Positions 34,882-44,378 are shown, counted from the stretch's first letter. The stretch: DNA of 64,000 nt from Cupriavidus sp. (GCA_031180665.1 JAPSLP010000016.1:46904-110903); one strand, 5' to 3'. The notes: a model not told the origin generated them from the letters alone. Numbers and translations: made by a program.

Positions 34882-37089
34882 TCATCCGGCGGCCAGAACG
34901 CGGCGCCAGCGACCGGCGCGCGCAGGAACCATCGTGGCGATCGCCATCACGCCGGCATGCGCCTGCGCCGCATAGCGGCTGGCGAGCATCGCCTGTTCGA
35001 GCAGGAAGCGGTCGCGCCATTGCGGCGCGGCTCGATGCGTGCCGTCGTGCTGCGGGTCTTCCTTCTTCGAATCGATGCCGGTCCCTGCGCCCTCGCCTGG
35101 CCGCGCCGCCAGCGTGGCGAGTTCGTCCTGCACCTGTGCGAGCCAACGCCGCGTGTCGGCGCTCGCCGGCACCGGCGCTTCGCTGCCGACCGCCTCCGCG
35201 CGAATCACGCCCGCCAATGCCGCCATCCTCCGCACGGTCACATGCAGCCGCGCGAATTCCGCGACGATGGCCGGCCCAAGCTCGGCGCCGGCCTGCTCCA
35301 GCGCCTGCTCGGCGCGCACCGATGCGCGGCCCGCGGCCACGCGCAGCGCTTCCAGCCGTGTCTCGGACGGCTCCAGTTCGGCATCGGACAGCGCCTGCGC
35401 AAAGGCCGCACGCAGATAGATCGCATGGATCGCCACCGCTTCCCGCGCACGGCGGCGTGCCCGCGACAGTTCGGCGCGGGGGGCCAGCACCAGATAGCTC
35501 GCCAGCGCGATCAGGCAGCCGAAAGCGGTATCGGCGCCGCGCAGCATCGCGACATGGCTGCTGTCGGACGCGGGTTCGCCGATCCACGAGAACAGGATCA
35601 CCGCGGGCGTCAGCATCAGCGCGAATAGGCCGGGGCTGCCGGCAAGGCGGGCCACATAGGCAGCAGACAGCGACACCGCGCTGATCGCCAGCGCGACCGG
35701 GGCAGCGGGATGCAGCAGCCCCACCAGGCAGGCGAGCAGCGCGCCGCCCAGCGAGCCGGCGAAGCGCTGCAGCGAAATACGGCGCGTGGTCTGCAGCTGT
35801 GGGCTCAGCACCATGATCACGGTCACCGCGACCCAGTAGCCATGATCGAGCTGCCAGACCAGACCGGGCAGCAGGCTCAGGCCGCCTGCCAGCGCCAGCC
35901 GCGCCGCGTGGCGCGTCACGCGGGCATCGCGCGCGCCGAGTTCGGCCAATGTCGTTCCCCAGGCGCGCAGGCCGATCCACAGCGAGCGGCGCGGCCAATG
36001 GAAAGACGCGCGCCATGCGGCAAAGTCGGGAAAGCGCGCCAGCGACGCCAGCGCGGCGTGATACAGCGGCGGCGCGCTGGCATTGGCGACCTGGCCGTGC
36101 AGGCGCTTGAGCTGCAGATACATCGACCGCGTCAGCGCGGGCAGATCGGCCGCATGGCGCGCCAGGCCCTGCTCGAGCTGCTCGCGCAGATCGTCGAGGC
36201 AGCGATGCAGATGGCGCAGCGGCAGCCCCTCATGCCCGCGCCGGCCACGCAGATCGGAGGCGACGATCAGCAGGGCGAACACCGCCTCGGCCATTGCGAT
36301 CAGATAGCGGTAATGCAGCAAGGTGGCCGGATCGAACCAGGTACGCTGCGTCCCGATCAGCTCGCGCGCCTGCTCGATGCGCTCGCGAACGCGGCGCTTG
36401 CCGAGGTCGGCCTGCCCGTCGCCCGGCGTACCAGGGTCCCCATCGCCGGCCAGCGCGGTCACTTCCGCCAGTGTGCGGGCCAGCGCTTCGAGCGCCGCGA
36501 AGATCGCCACCATCTCCCGCCGGGGCCGCGTATCGCGTACCGACGGCAGCAGCGCCAGCGTAACCACACAGGCAAACACGCCGCCAAGCAGATAGTCCCT
36601 CCCCAGTTGCAGTGCCCATACGGCGGCGTTTGCCTCGCCAACCGGCTGCAAACAGGCGGCGATCAACACCACGTAGAGCAACTTGGCCGATAGCGCAGCC
36701 GCGGTGCCTCGCAGCTCGACCATGCCGGCGGCAAGGCCGGCCGACAGCACCACCAGCACGGCCGCCACGGGGCTGCCGGCCAATGCACCGCCCAGCCCGC
36801 TGGCGAGCGCTCCGCCGACGCCGACTGCCGCCAGCGGCGGCAAGCGATCGCGCGCGGTGCCGCCTGGATCGGCGAGGCAGGTCCAGATCGAGGCGGTCGC
36901 CGACCAGAGCAGGCCTTGATCGGCGCCCAGCCAGCCCATCGTGGCCAGCGCGAGAAAGGACGCGCCATAGACCGTGCCGCGGCGGCACAGTCCCGCGTCG
37001 CGGGCTTTGGTGGCCGTCTCGCAAACGGTGGCGAGCATCGCGGCGGCAATGGCGGAAACAGGACGAGTCAGGACGGATACAACGCGCAT
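34882..37089 (-). CDS. FUSC-family (fusaric-acid-resistance-like) inner-membrane protein
   Basis: The 735-residue protein has two clusters of about six membrane helices (about residues 40-185 and 405-530), each followed by a long cytoplasmic helical region. This is the YccS/AaeB-like FUSC layout, including the second-module segment DHGYWVAVTVIMVLSPQ. Members are inner-membrane parts of aromatic-acid efflux systems, but no fusion protein or outer-membrane partner is adjacent, so it may work alone. No clear Shine-Dalgarno precedes the ATG. Confidence 0.88.
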   Translation of the reverse strand: MRVVSVLTRPVSAIAAAMLATVCETATKARDAGLCRRGTVYGASFLALATMGWLGADQGLLWSATASIWTCLADPGGTARDRLPPLAAVGVGGALASGLGGALAGSPVAAVLVVLSAGLAAGMVELRGTAAALSAKLLYVVLIAACLQPVGEANAAVWALQLGRDYLLGGVFACVVTLALLPSVRDTRPRREMVAIFAALEALARTLAEVTALAGDGDPGTPGDGQADLGKRRVRERIEQARELIGTQRTWFDPATLLHYRYLIAMAEAVFALLIVASDLRGRRGHEGLPLRHLHRCLDDLREQLEQGLARHAADLPALTRSMYLQLKRLHGQVANASAPPLYHAALASLARFPDFAAWRASFHWPRRSLWIGLRAWGTTLAELGARDARVTRHAARLALAGGLSLLPGLVWQLDHGYWVAVTVIMVLSPQLQTTRRISLQRFAGSLGGALLACLVGLLHPAAPVALAISAVSLSAAYVARLAGSPGLFALMLTPAVILFSWIGEPASDSSHVAMLRGADTAFGCLIALASYLVLAPRAELSRARRRAREAVAIHAIYLRAAFAQALSDAELEPSETRLEALRVAAGRASVRAEQALEQAGAELGPAIVAEFARLHVTVRRMAALAGVIRAEAVGSEAPVPASADTRRWLAQVQDELATLAARPGEGAGTGIDSKKEDPQHDGTHRAAPQWRDRFLLEQAMLASRYAAQAHAGVMAIATMVPARAGRWRRVLAAG

Positions 37090-37490
37090 CGGGCAGCGGA
37101 AATCGACGTTTCAGCCACTCTATGGGATTCGATGTTGCGACGCAATAAATCGGCGACCGGGGCAGCGTTTTCGCCGGGCTGGTGCGGACTCGCCGCGCGA
37201 TGGTGCGAACGGATCGCCAGCATGGTGCAGAAACCGGGCGGCAAGCGCGCTTTCTCGCTGCGCTTCCATCGATATGCGGAAATCCCCGGTGAAACCCGCT
37301 TGGGAGGCGAGACGAAGCGGAAATGCGATGGCAAAAAAAAACCGCGCGAAGTTTCGCGCGGCTGGAATCCACCGAGGTGGTGGAGGAGACAGACGTCACT
37401 ATATACCATCTGCTGCGACGCAACAAGTCCGCCGCAATCATCCCACTGCGTGAGGCCGAATTTGTGGCATGAGCGCCACAGCACGGCGCT
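37090..37490. other. Intergenic region between FUSC and racemase genes
   Basis: These 401 bases contain no supported gene. They hold the terminator of the leftward racemase gene and two related palindromic words, TTGCGACGCAA (37135-37145) and a partial copy TGCGACGCAA (37414-37423), about 280 bases apart. The first lies 46 bases upstream of the FUSC start and could be an operator. Confidence 0.4.
37333..37361 (-). terminator. Terminator of the racemase transcript
   Basis: Read leftward, CCGCGCGA-AACT-TCGCGCGG is followed by nine T residues. Confidence 0.85.
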
Positions 37491-38189
37491 TCATCGGTCC
37501 GGCTCCACCGCCAGCCGCAAGGCAGCGCGGGCCAACAGCCGCGTCGAGTCGAGTGTCGGCAGCGGCGAATTGGCGTCGCTGATGATCAGCGGAATCTCGG
37601 TGCAACCGAGCACCACCGCATCGCAGCCCTGTGCTTTCAGACCGGCAATCACACGCTGGAAGTACGCGGTGGTTTCCGTTCGCAGGATGCCGCGGACCAG
37701 CTCCTCCATGATCAGCCGGCCGATTTCCGCGCGCTCCGGCAAACCCGGCCGCACCGCCTCAATGCCTCGCGCCGCGAGCTTTTGCGGATAGACCTCGCTG
37801 TCGACCAGCCACCGCGTACCGGTCACGCCAACCTTGCGATAGCCCCGCTGTACCGCTTCGTCGGCGACTACCTCGGCGATATGCTGCCAGGGCAGCGGAG
37901 AATGCGGCGCGACATGCCCGAACGCCTGGTGAATCGTGTTGTCCGGACAGATCAGAAAATCGGCGCCGGCCCGGGCCAGCTTGTTGGCGGAATCGAGCAT
38001 CAGATCGCCGACACCGTGCAGATCGCCGCGATCCAGGCAGGCAACATAGTCGGCCAGTGAAGGCGTATGCATGGAGATCTCGGGATGCCCATGCGGCCCG
38101 AGAAACTGCGCGCCTTCGGCGCAAATGGTCCGATAGCACAGCGCGGCGCCCTCGGCGGAGCAGCCGACGATGCCGATATGTTTTGGCAT
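37491..38189 (-). CDS. Aspartate/glutamate racemase family protein
   Basis: The 232-residue protein has the two catalytic-cysteine motifs of cofactor-independent racemases: Cys81 in ICPDNTIH and Cys196 in VLGCTEIP. GIVGCSAEG opens the first subdomain. Substrate may be Asp, Glu or a related amino acid. It lies 84 bases downstream of a LysR gene on the same strand, and the divergent neighbour is an ArgH-like lyase whose family usually releases fumarate from N-substituted aspartates; the three may form a catabolic unit. Confidence 0.88.
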   Translation of the reverse strand: MPKHIGIVGCSAEGAALCYRTICAEGAQFLGPHGHPEISMHTPSLADYVACLDRGDLHGVGDLMLDSANKLARAGADFLICPDNTIHQAFGHVAPHSPLPWQHIAEVVADEAVQRGYRKVGVTGTRWLVDSEVYPQKLAARGIEAVRPGLPERAEIGRLIMEELVRGILRTETTAYFQRVIAGLKAQGCDAVVLGCTEIPLIISDANSPLPTLDSTRLLARAALRLAVEPDR

Positions 38190-38273
38190 GGCGTGATTTC
38201 CCGTGCGTTGGTCAGATGGCAGTCGGATAACCGTAGGTCATTGTAGCGATGGCGACGCCTGCCGATCTGGCGC

Positions 38274-39146
38274 TCAGCCGATCGCCCGCCGCAGGCACTC
38301 CAGAAACGCCCCCACCAACACCGGCTCCGGATGCTGACGGGCGCGCAGCACATAGCTGTTGAACGCGATTGCCGGCTCGAAGGGCAGCGCCTTGACGCCG
38401 GCAATCCGCAGGCTGCGGATGACCACCGGATTCACCACGCTGACACCCAGGCCCATGCTGACCATCGTGCAGATGGTCGCCGCGTATGGCGTCTCCAGCG
38501 TCAGCTTGCGGCGATCGGGTACGAAGGCGGCGTCGATGACGGCGCGCGTGCCGTCGCCATGGGTCAGCGAGATAAAGGTCTCGCCATCCAGATCGCCGGC
38601 GACGACGCGCCGCTTGCGCGCGAGACGGTGATCGGCCGGCACGATGCAAACGCCTTGCACATCGCGCAGCGAACTCGCTTCCACGCCCGCGATATCCGCG
38701 ACATAGGAAACCAGGCCGAAGTCGCAGAATTGCGTCGCAGTCCATTTCGCGACCGTCGGCGAATCGCTGGTGTGGACAGAGATCGCGACGTCGGGATGCC
38801 GCTTGCGGAATTCGCGGATGGCGGGCGACATCACGCTCATCGCGATCGACGGTACCGCGCCGATGCGCAGGGCGCCGGTGCCCAGCTGCCGGATCGCGCG
38901 CGCCGAATCGCGCAAGGTGTCCAGGCCGACGAAGGCGCGCTCGACATCGCGAAACAGCGCCTCGCCTTCGACGGTCGGGACCAGCCGGCCCGCAATGCGT
39001 TCGAACAGCCGGAAGCCAGCCTCGCGCTCCAGCTGCGCAATCACGCGGCTGACGTTCGGTTGGGAGGTATGCAGTTGCTCCGCGGCGATGGTCATCGAGC
39101 GCGACAGCATCACCGCGCGGAAGGTTTCGATCTGCTTGAAGTTCAT
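38274..39146 (-). CDS. LysR-type regulator beside racemase and ArgH-like lyase
   Basis: The 290-residue protein has an N-terminal winged helix (FKQIETFRAVMLSRSMTIAAEQLHTSQPNVSRVI, residues 3-36 region) and a C-terminal LysR substrate-binding domain. It is divergent from the lyase gene with a 139-base gap, the classic arrangement for LysR control of the neighbouring operon, and precedes the racemase on the same strand. Confidence 0.93.
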   Translation of the reverse strand: MNFKQIETFRAVMLSRSMTIAAEQLHTSQPNVSRVIAQLEREAGFRLFERIAGRLVPTVEGEALFRDVERAFVGLDTLRDSARAIRQLGTGALRIGAVPSIAMSVMSPAIREFRKRHPDVAISVHTSDSPTVAKWTATQFCDFGLVSYVADIAGVEASSLRDVQGVCIVPADHRLARKRRVVAGDLDGETFISLTHGDGTRAVIDAAFVPDRRKLTLETPYAATICTMVSMGLGVSVVNPVVIRSLRIAGVKALPFEPAIAFNSYVLRARQHPEPVLVGAFLECLRRAIG

Positions 39147-39285
39147 CGTGTCGTGGTGGAAGGGGCGCGCGGCGATGGTATATCAAATCGGCATGAAGGG
39201 GCCGCGGATTGTGATTTGACGATATGGGGGTCGATTTCCATACTGCCCCACAACGCAACTTCAACTCCAAGAAACGCCGGGCCTT

Positions 39286-40851
39286 ATGGACAAGAACGCA
39301 ATCGACCCCACCAACAGCGCCACCAACAGCGCCACCAACAGCGCCCACTCCAAAGTGAGCCGCCGCCTGCGACAGGCTACGGCTCCCGAGGTGTGCGAGC
39401 TGATCTACCTGCCGCGACTGAACCGGGATTTCGCCAGTGGTTTCGGCTACCTGACGGACATCAACCAGGCCCATCTCTTGATGCTGCATGCTGCCGGCCT
39501 GATACCGCGCGCGATGGCCGCGCGCATCGCGCGAGCGTTGCAGGAGATCGAACATGCGGGGCCCGACGCGGTGCCGCTCGACCCGGCGCGCGAGGATGCT
39601 TACTTCAACTACGAAGCGCAGCTGATGCAGACCGCGGGCGCCGACGCCGGCGGCCGACTGCACGTGGCACGCAGCCGCAACGACATCCTTGCCACACTCG
39701 ACCGGCTGCGTGCGCGCGATGCCGGGCTGGCGCTGCTCGAGGCGATCCAGGCCCTGCGCACGACCACGCTGGCGATGGCGCAGCAGCACGCCGACACGGT
39801 CATGCCGGGCTACACGCATCTGCAGGCGGCCCAGCCGATCACCTACGGCTACTACCTCGTGGGACTGGCCGACGCCTTTGCCCGCGATGCCGAACGGCTG
39901 CTGCGCGCGCTCGATACGCTGGACGCCTGCCCGCTGGGCGCCGGCGCGCTGGCGGGTACCGCCTTTCCGATCCAGCGCGAGGAAACCGCGCGGTTGCTGG
40001 GCTTCTCGCGCTGCGTGGACAACGGGCTCGATGCCGTGGCCTCGCGCGACTTCGCCTGGGAAATGATGTCCGCCATGACGATCGCGGCCGTCGGTTGGAG
40101 CCGCATCGCCCAGGACTATTTCGTCTGGTCCACACCGGAGTTCGGCCTGATCGACTTCCCCGACAGCGTGGCAGGGACGTCGAGCATCATGCCGCAGAAG
40201 AAGAACCCGGTCGTGCTCGAATATCTGAAGGGCAAGGGCGCGCATCTGACCGGCCTGCTGACCGCCGCGCTATCGACGGTCAAGGGCACCAACTTCTCGC
40301 ATACCGGCGACGGCAACCGCGAGAGCATCCGCAGCTTCTGGGAATGCGCCGACGAAGCCGTGCGAAGCGCCAGGCTGCTGACGCTGGTGATCGGCTCGGC
40401 CGCGCCACTGCGCGAGAACATGCTGCTGCGCGCGCGCCGCGATTTTTCGGCGGCGACCGATCTTGCCGATGCGCTGGTGCGCGAGGCCGATCTGTCGTTC
40501 CGCGAGGCACACCATATCGTCGGCGCCGTGGTGCGCCAGGCGCTGGACGCGCAGCTGCCTGCCGATCGCATCACCAGCGAAATGGTCGATATCGCCGCGC
40601 GAGAGCAGATCGGCCGTGCCATCGGTTTGAGCGAAGAAGCGGTGCAGCGCTGCCTGGACCCGGTGCAGGGGGTACGTGCCCGCATGGCGGCCGGTGGCCC
40701 GTCGCCCGAGCTGGTTCGCACGCGTCTGGTCGCCATGCAGGCCGAGCTCGGGGCCGCCAGTGCCGGTGTCGCAGCGCGGCGCCGCGCCGTCGCCCGCGCC
40801 CGCGAAACGCTCAAGCGCGAAAACGCGGCGCTCGCCGCCACCCCGGCTTGA
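39286..40851 (+). CDS. Argininosuccinate-lyase-like enzyme (divergent paralogue)
   Basis: The 521-residue protein belongs to the fumarase/aspartase superfamily, nearest the ArgH branch: HVARSRNDILATLDRL, MPGYTHLQAAQPIT and the lyase signature GTSSIMPQKKNP (residues 297-308) are present. ArgH proteins are about 460-470 residues and carry an LAYNRDMQED-like substrate stretch after the signature; here it reads TNFSHTGDGNRES. The ArgH ExxDVH region reads REDAYFNYE. It may therefore cleave another N-substituted aspartate. The start lacks a Shine-Dalgarno and the N-terminus carries a coding repeat (NSAT). Confidence 0.8.
   Translation: MDKNAIDPTNSATNSATNSAHSKVSRRLRQATAPEVCELIYLPRLNRDFASGFGYLTDINQAHLLMLHAAGLIPRAMAARIARALQEIEHAGPDAVPLDPAREDAYFNYEAQLMQTAGADAGGRLHVARSRNDILATLDRLRARDAGLALLEAIQALRTTTLAMAQQHADTVMPGYTHLQAAQPITYGYYLVGLADAFARDAERLLRALDTLDACPLGAGALAGTAFPIQREETARLLGFSRCVDNGLDAVASRDFAWEMMSAMTIAAVGWSRIAQDYFVWSTPEFGLIDFPDSVAGTSSIMPQKKNPVVLEYLKGKGAHLTGLLTAALSTVKGTNFSHTGDGNRESIRSFWECADEAVRSARLLTLVIGSAAPLRENMLLRARRDFSAATDLADALVREADLSFREAHHIVGAVVRQALDAQLPADRITSEMVDIAAREQIGRAIGLSEEAVQRCLDPVQGVRARMAAGGPSPELVRTRLVAMQAELGAASAGVAARRRAVARARETLKRENAALAATPA
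39308..39343 (+). repeat. Three perfect 12-bp tandem repeats in the ArgH-like N-terminus
   Basis: The unit CCACCAACAGCG occurs three times in a row, encoding repeated Thr-Asn-Ser-Ala. Because the unit is a multiple of three, slippage would change protein length without frameshift. Confidence 0.95.
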
Positions 40852-40925
40852 TGTGCCGGCAGAAACGAACCGCCGGCTCGAAGCCGGCGGGTCACCACGA
40901 TGGCCATCCACGCTGCCGGCATCCA

Positions 40926-41120
40926 TCATGCCGGCGGCGCGCCTTCCTTGAAGGCCGCCTTCAGCTGCTCGCGCAGCTGCGGCGAATCGTCATGATGATG
41001 TACCTCCACCGCGTGCTGCACCGCGGCCTCCAGCAATTCCTCCTCGCTGTCGGCACTGATCGCCACCGTGCACTTGGTGTCGCTGGGGATTTCCCGGCAA
41101 TCGATAAATTTGCGTCCCAT
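40926..41120 (-). CDS. DUF1059 family small protein
   Basis: The 64-residue protein fits DUF1059: an N-terminal KFIDCREI segment with Cys, KCTVAISADSEEELLEAAVQHAVEVHHHDD and a short tail. The start at 41120 follows GGAGG by six bases; earlier in-frame codons have no ribosome site. It lies 123 bases after leuD on the same strand. Function unknown. Confidence 0.85.
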   Translation of the reverse strand: MGRKFIDCREIPSDTKCTVAISADSEEELLEAAVQHAVEVHHHDDSPQLREQLKAAFKEGAPPA

Positions 41121-41243
41121 TGCTGCCTCCTGACGCTGCCTGCATGAAATGGCGGAACGAGATCCACCCAGACGCCGCCGGCGCGACACCGGTCTGGGCC
41201 GGCGGGCTGCATTGAGTATAGGCAGGCGGCAGACAATCGATGC

Positions 41244-41894
41244 TCACCCGGCGCTGCCGCCCAGCCGTCGGCGCGTCGCCGCCGCGATGTCGCGCGTCCA
41301 CGGCTCGGCGGCCCAGCGCCGCTGCGCGAAAGCCTCGATCTGCTGCCGATACGCCAGCGACAAGCCGATGATGTCGAGACCCTGCAGGAACATCTCGCGA
41401 TGACGGGCCGACAGCGCAAAGCCGGCATCGAATCCATCGGCGTGCACCCGCATCGCCTCGATATCGATGCGGACCGGGCCACCGTCGCTGGCCTCGACGA
41501 TCTCCATCAGCGCGGCGACTTGCTCCGGCGGCAACATCACCAGCAGCAGTCGATTGTTCATCGCGTTCGAATAGAAGATCTCGCCGAAGCTCGGCGCGAT
41601 CACCGCGCGGATGCCGTACTGCTGCAACCCCCAGACCGCATGCTCGCGGCTCGAGCCGCAACCGAAGTTGGAGCCGCCGATCAGGATCGACGTGCCGGCG
41701 TATTGCGGGCGATTCAGCACAAACCCGGTGCGCGGCTCGCCCTTCGCGTCGAAGCGCAGGTCGTACAGCAGGCCCTGCGCCAGCCCGGATTTGTCGATGC
41801 CGCGCAGGAATTGCTTCGGCATGATCTGGTCGGTGTCCAGGTTCTCGATGCGGATCGCCGCGGCCTTGCCGTCGATACGAAGCGGTTCAGTCAT
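41244..41894 (-). CDS. leuD: Isopropylmalate-dehydratase-type small subunit (paralogue)
   Basis: The 216-residue protein is a swivelling small subunit of the aconitase superfamily; GSNFGCGSSREHAVW is the family signature and NLDTDQIMPKQFL begins the fold. The ATG at 41894 overlaps the leuC-like stop by 8 bases. No leuB or leuA lies here, and a transporter receptor gene comes first in the operon, so this pair may hydrate or dehydrate a catabolic acid (citraconate-like or substituted malate) rather than serve leucine synthesis. Confidence 0.88.
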   Translation of the reverse strand: MTEPLRIDGKAAAIRIENLDTDQIMPKQFLRGIDKSGLAQGLLYDLRFDAKGEPRTGFVLNRPQYAGTSILIGGSNFGCGSSREHAVWGLQQYGIRAVIAPSFGEIFYSNAMNNRLLLVMLPPEQVAALMEIVEASDGGPVRIDIEAMRVHADGFDAGFALSARHREMFLQGLDIIGLSLAYRQQIEAFAQRRWAAEPWTRDIAAATRRRLGGSAG

Positions 41895-43305
41895 GGTGGC
41901 GCTCCAGTTCGCGTACATCGGTGATCCGGCCGGTCACGGCGGCGGCGGCGGCCATCGCCGGGCTCATCAGATGGGTGATCGCGCCCCTGCCCTGCCGGCC
42001 TTCGAAATTGCGGTTGGTGGTCGAGGCGCAGCGCACGCCGGCCTCCAGTACATCGTCGTTCATCGCCAGGCACATCGAACAGCCCGGCTGCCGCCATTCG
42101 AAGCCGGCGTCGATCAGCAGCGCGGCAATGCCCTCGGCCTCGGCCTGCGCCTTGACCGCCCCCGAACCGGGCACCACCATCGCGCGCACCCCGTCAGCCA
42201 CGCGTCGGCCGCGCACCACTTGCGCCACCGCGCGCAAGTCCTCGATGCGGGCATTGGTGCAGGAGCCGATGAAGACGTGCTGGATCGGCGTGCCGGCGAT
42301 CGGCGCGCGCGGCGCCAGGCGTGTATAGGCGAGCGCCTGTTCGGTGCTGCGCCGGGCCGGACCTTCGGGCTGCTCCAGCGGATCGGGGATGCCCCCGTCG
42401 ATCGGCACCACCTGGTCGGGACTGGTGCCCCAGGTCACGTGCGGCGCCACGTCGCTGGCATCGAAGCGGTGTTCGACGTCGAAGGCCGCGTCGGCATCGC
42501 TGCGCAGTGCCTGCCAGGCAGCGCGCACCTGCGGCCGCAGATCGTCGCCGATATCCGGCGCGCGCTGCAGCACGTAGTCGATGACCGTCGCATCGGGCGC
42601 AATCAGCGCACCGCGCGCGCCGGCCTCGACCGCCATATTGCACAGCGTGAAGCGCGCCTCGACGCTGAGCGATTCGATCGCGCTGCCGCAGAACTCGACC
42701 ACATAGCCGCGCGCCCCCTGCGCGCCGATCCGGCCAATGATCATCAGCACCAGATCCTTGGCCGTGACGCCGGCCGGCAGCGTGCCGTCGACGCGAATCC
42801 GCATGTCCTTCGCCAGCCGGTAGACCAGCGTCTGCGTCGCCAGCACGTGCTCGACCTCCGAGGTGCCGATGCCGAAGCCCAATGCACCGAGCGCGCCATA
42901 GGTGGTGGTATGGCTGTCGCCGCAGATCACCACCATGCCCGGCCGGATCATGCCGTGCTCGGGCGCCACCACATGCTCGATACCCTGCAGCCGGTCGTTG
43001 GTATCGAACAGCGCAATTCCATGCCGGTCGCAGTTGGCCTTCAGATTGCTGGCCTGCAAGGCAGACGCCGGATCGGCGATCACGCGGATCGCGCCGGGGT
43101 GCGTCGGGATGATATGGCTGACGACGGCGACGTTCTGCCCCGGCATCAATACCGGACGGCCCTGCTCGTGCAGGCCGGCGAAGGCCTGCGGGCTGGTGTA
43201 CTCGTTCATCAGATGCAGATCGCAGAACAGCAGGACGTTGTCGTCGTCGAGCCTGGCGACCGTATGCGAATCGACCAGCTTGCGATATAGCGTGCGGGGA
43301 ATCAT
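41887..43305 (-). CDS. leuC: Isopropylmalate-dehydratase-type large subunit (paralogue)
   Basis: The 472-residue catalytic subunit has the three cysteines that bind the 4Fe-4S cluster: Cys349 (GSCTNARIED), Cys409 and Cys412 (GCSMCLAMN). VICGDSHTTTYGALGALGFGIGTSEVEH is the family signature. Length is typical for LeuC. It is coupled to the small-subunit gene and preceded by a Bug receptor 70 bases upstream. See the small-subunit entry for the doubt about its pathway. Confidence 0.9.
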   Translation of the reverse strand: MIPRTLYRKLVDSHTVARLDDDNVLLFCDLHLMNEYTSPQAFAGLHEQGRPVLMPGQNVAVVSHIIPTHPGAIRVIADPASALQASNLKANCDRHGIALFDTNDRLQGIEHVVAPEHGMIRPGMVVICGDSHTTTYGALGALGFGIGTSEVEHVLATQTLVYRLAKDMRIRVDGTLPAGVTAKDLVLMIIGRIGAQGARGYVVEFCGSAIESLSVEARFTLCNMAVEAGARGALIAPDATVIDYVLQRAPDIGDDLRPQVRAAWQALRSDADAAFDVEHRFDASDVAPHVTWGTSPDQVVPIDGGIPDPLEQPEGPARRSTEQALAYTRLAPRAPIAGTPIQHVFIGSCTNARIEDLRAVAQVVRGRRVADGVRAMVVPGSGAVKAQAEAEGIAALLIDAGFEWRQPGCSMCLAMNDDVLEAGVRCASTTNRNFEGRQGRGAITHLMSPAMAAAAAVTGRITDVRELERHHD

Positions 43306-43375
43306 GCGAGGTTCCGAATGAGGCGATATGTCATGCCGCGATGCTCTGCGGCGTCTGTCGCGGGCAATGCGTTGC

Positions 43376-44350
43376 TTATTCCGCCGAGATGCCGCGCTCC
43401 TTGATCAGCTTGGCCCACAGCGGCATTTCCTTGGCGAGACGGGCGCGCGCCTGCTCCGGCGTGGTCGGCATCGGGTCGAAGCCCTCGCGCACCATGCGGG
43501 CCTTCAGCGCCGGCGCGTTCAACGCGGTATTGAGCGCGGCGTTCAGCTTGGCGATCACCGGCTGCGGCGTGCCGGCCGGCGCAAACACCATGAACCACGT
43601 TTCGAACGCATAGCCAGGCAGCCCGGCTTCGGCGATGGTCGGCACCTCGGGCATCAGCGGCGAGCGCTTGGGTCCCGTCACGCCGATCGCGCGCAGCTTG
43701 CCGGCCTGCACCTGCTGCTGCGCGGCCGACAGCACCGGGAAGCTCATGTTGACCTGGCCCGCGATGGTGTCCATCAGCGCCGGACCGCCGCCGCGGTACG
43801 GAATGTGTTCGATCGGCACATTGGCCACGCTCTTGAACAGCTCGGCCGCCATATGGAAGGTGCTGCCGGGGCCCGCCGATCCATAGGTGTACTTGCCGGG
43901 CTGGGCCTTCAGCATCGACAGCAGCCCCTTCAGGTCCTTGGCCGGCAGCTGGTTGTTGACCACCAGCACATGCTGCGAGCTCGCCACCATGCCGATCGGC
44001 GCCAGATCCTTCTGCGTGTCGTACGGCATCTTGGCGAACAGCGAGGGATTGATCGCCAGCGACACCGTCTGCAGGCCGATCGTGTAGCCGTCCCCGGCCG
44101 ACTTGGCGACCGCGTCGACGCCGATATTGCCGCCGGCGCCGCCCTTGTTCTCGATCACGATGGTGCCGCCAAGCGCCTTGGCCCATTCGTCGGCAACCAG
44201 CCGCGCCGCGATATCGGCGCTACCGCCCGGCGCGTAGGGCACCACCAGCTTGATGGGCCGTTCGGGATAGCCCTGGGCGTACGCGGCGGCGGTGCCAACC
44301 GTGCTACCGACAGCCAGCGTCAGGCCGGCGCAAAGGACTTGCAGTTTCAT
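43376..44350 (-). CDS. Bug-type tripartite tricarboxylate transporter receptor
   Basis: The 324-residue periplasmic binding protein has a signal peptide ending near AAAYA-QG (about residue 25). Mature-family motifs are YPERPIKLVVPYAPGGSADIAARL, IENKGGAGGNIG and the late FAPAGTPQPVIAKLN. Such receptors (TctC/Bug) bind carboxylates and are greatly expanded in Burkholderiales, often without adjacent permease genes, as here. GGAGA supports the ATG at 44350. Its operon partners are the leuCD-like dehydratase genes, suggesting a di- or tricarboxylate ligand. Confidence 0.93.
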   Translation of the reverse strand: MKLQVLCAGLTLAVGSTVGTAAAYAQGYPERPIKLVVPYAPGGSADIAARLVADEWAKALGGTIVIENKGGAGGNIGVDAVAKSAGDGYTIGLQTVSLAINPSLFAKMPYDTQKDLAPIGMVASSQHVLVVNNQLPAKDLKGLLSMLKAQPGKYTYGSAGPGSTFHMAAELFKSVANVPIEHIPYRGGGPALMDTIAGQVNMSFPVLSAAQQQVQAGKLRAIGVTGPKRSPLMPEVPTIAEAGLPGYAFETWFMVFAPAGTPQPVIAKLNAALNTALNAPALKARMVREGFDPMPTTPEQARARLAKEMPLWAKLIKERGISAE

Positions 44351-44378
44351 CGTTGTCTCCATCCACTCGGGGGTTGGT

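Noticed and set aside
38331..41147. A 938-codon plus-strand frame across the LysR and ArgH-like genes
   Set aside because: It overlaps two recognisable genes in other frames and has low-complexity translation.
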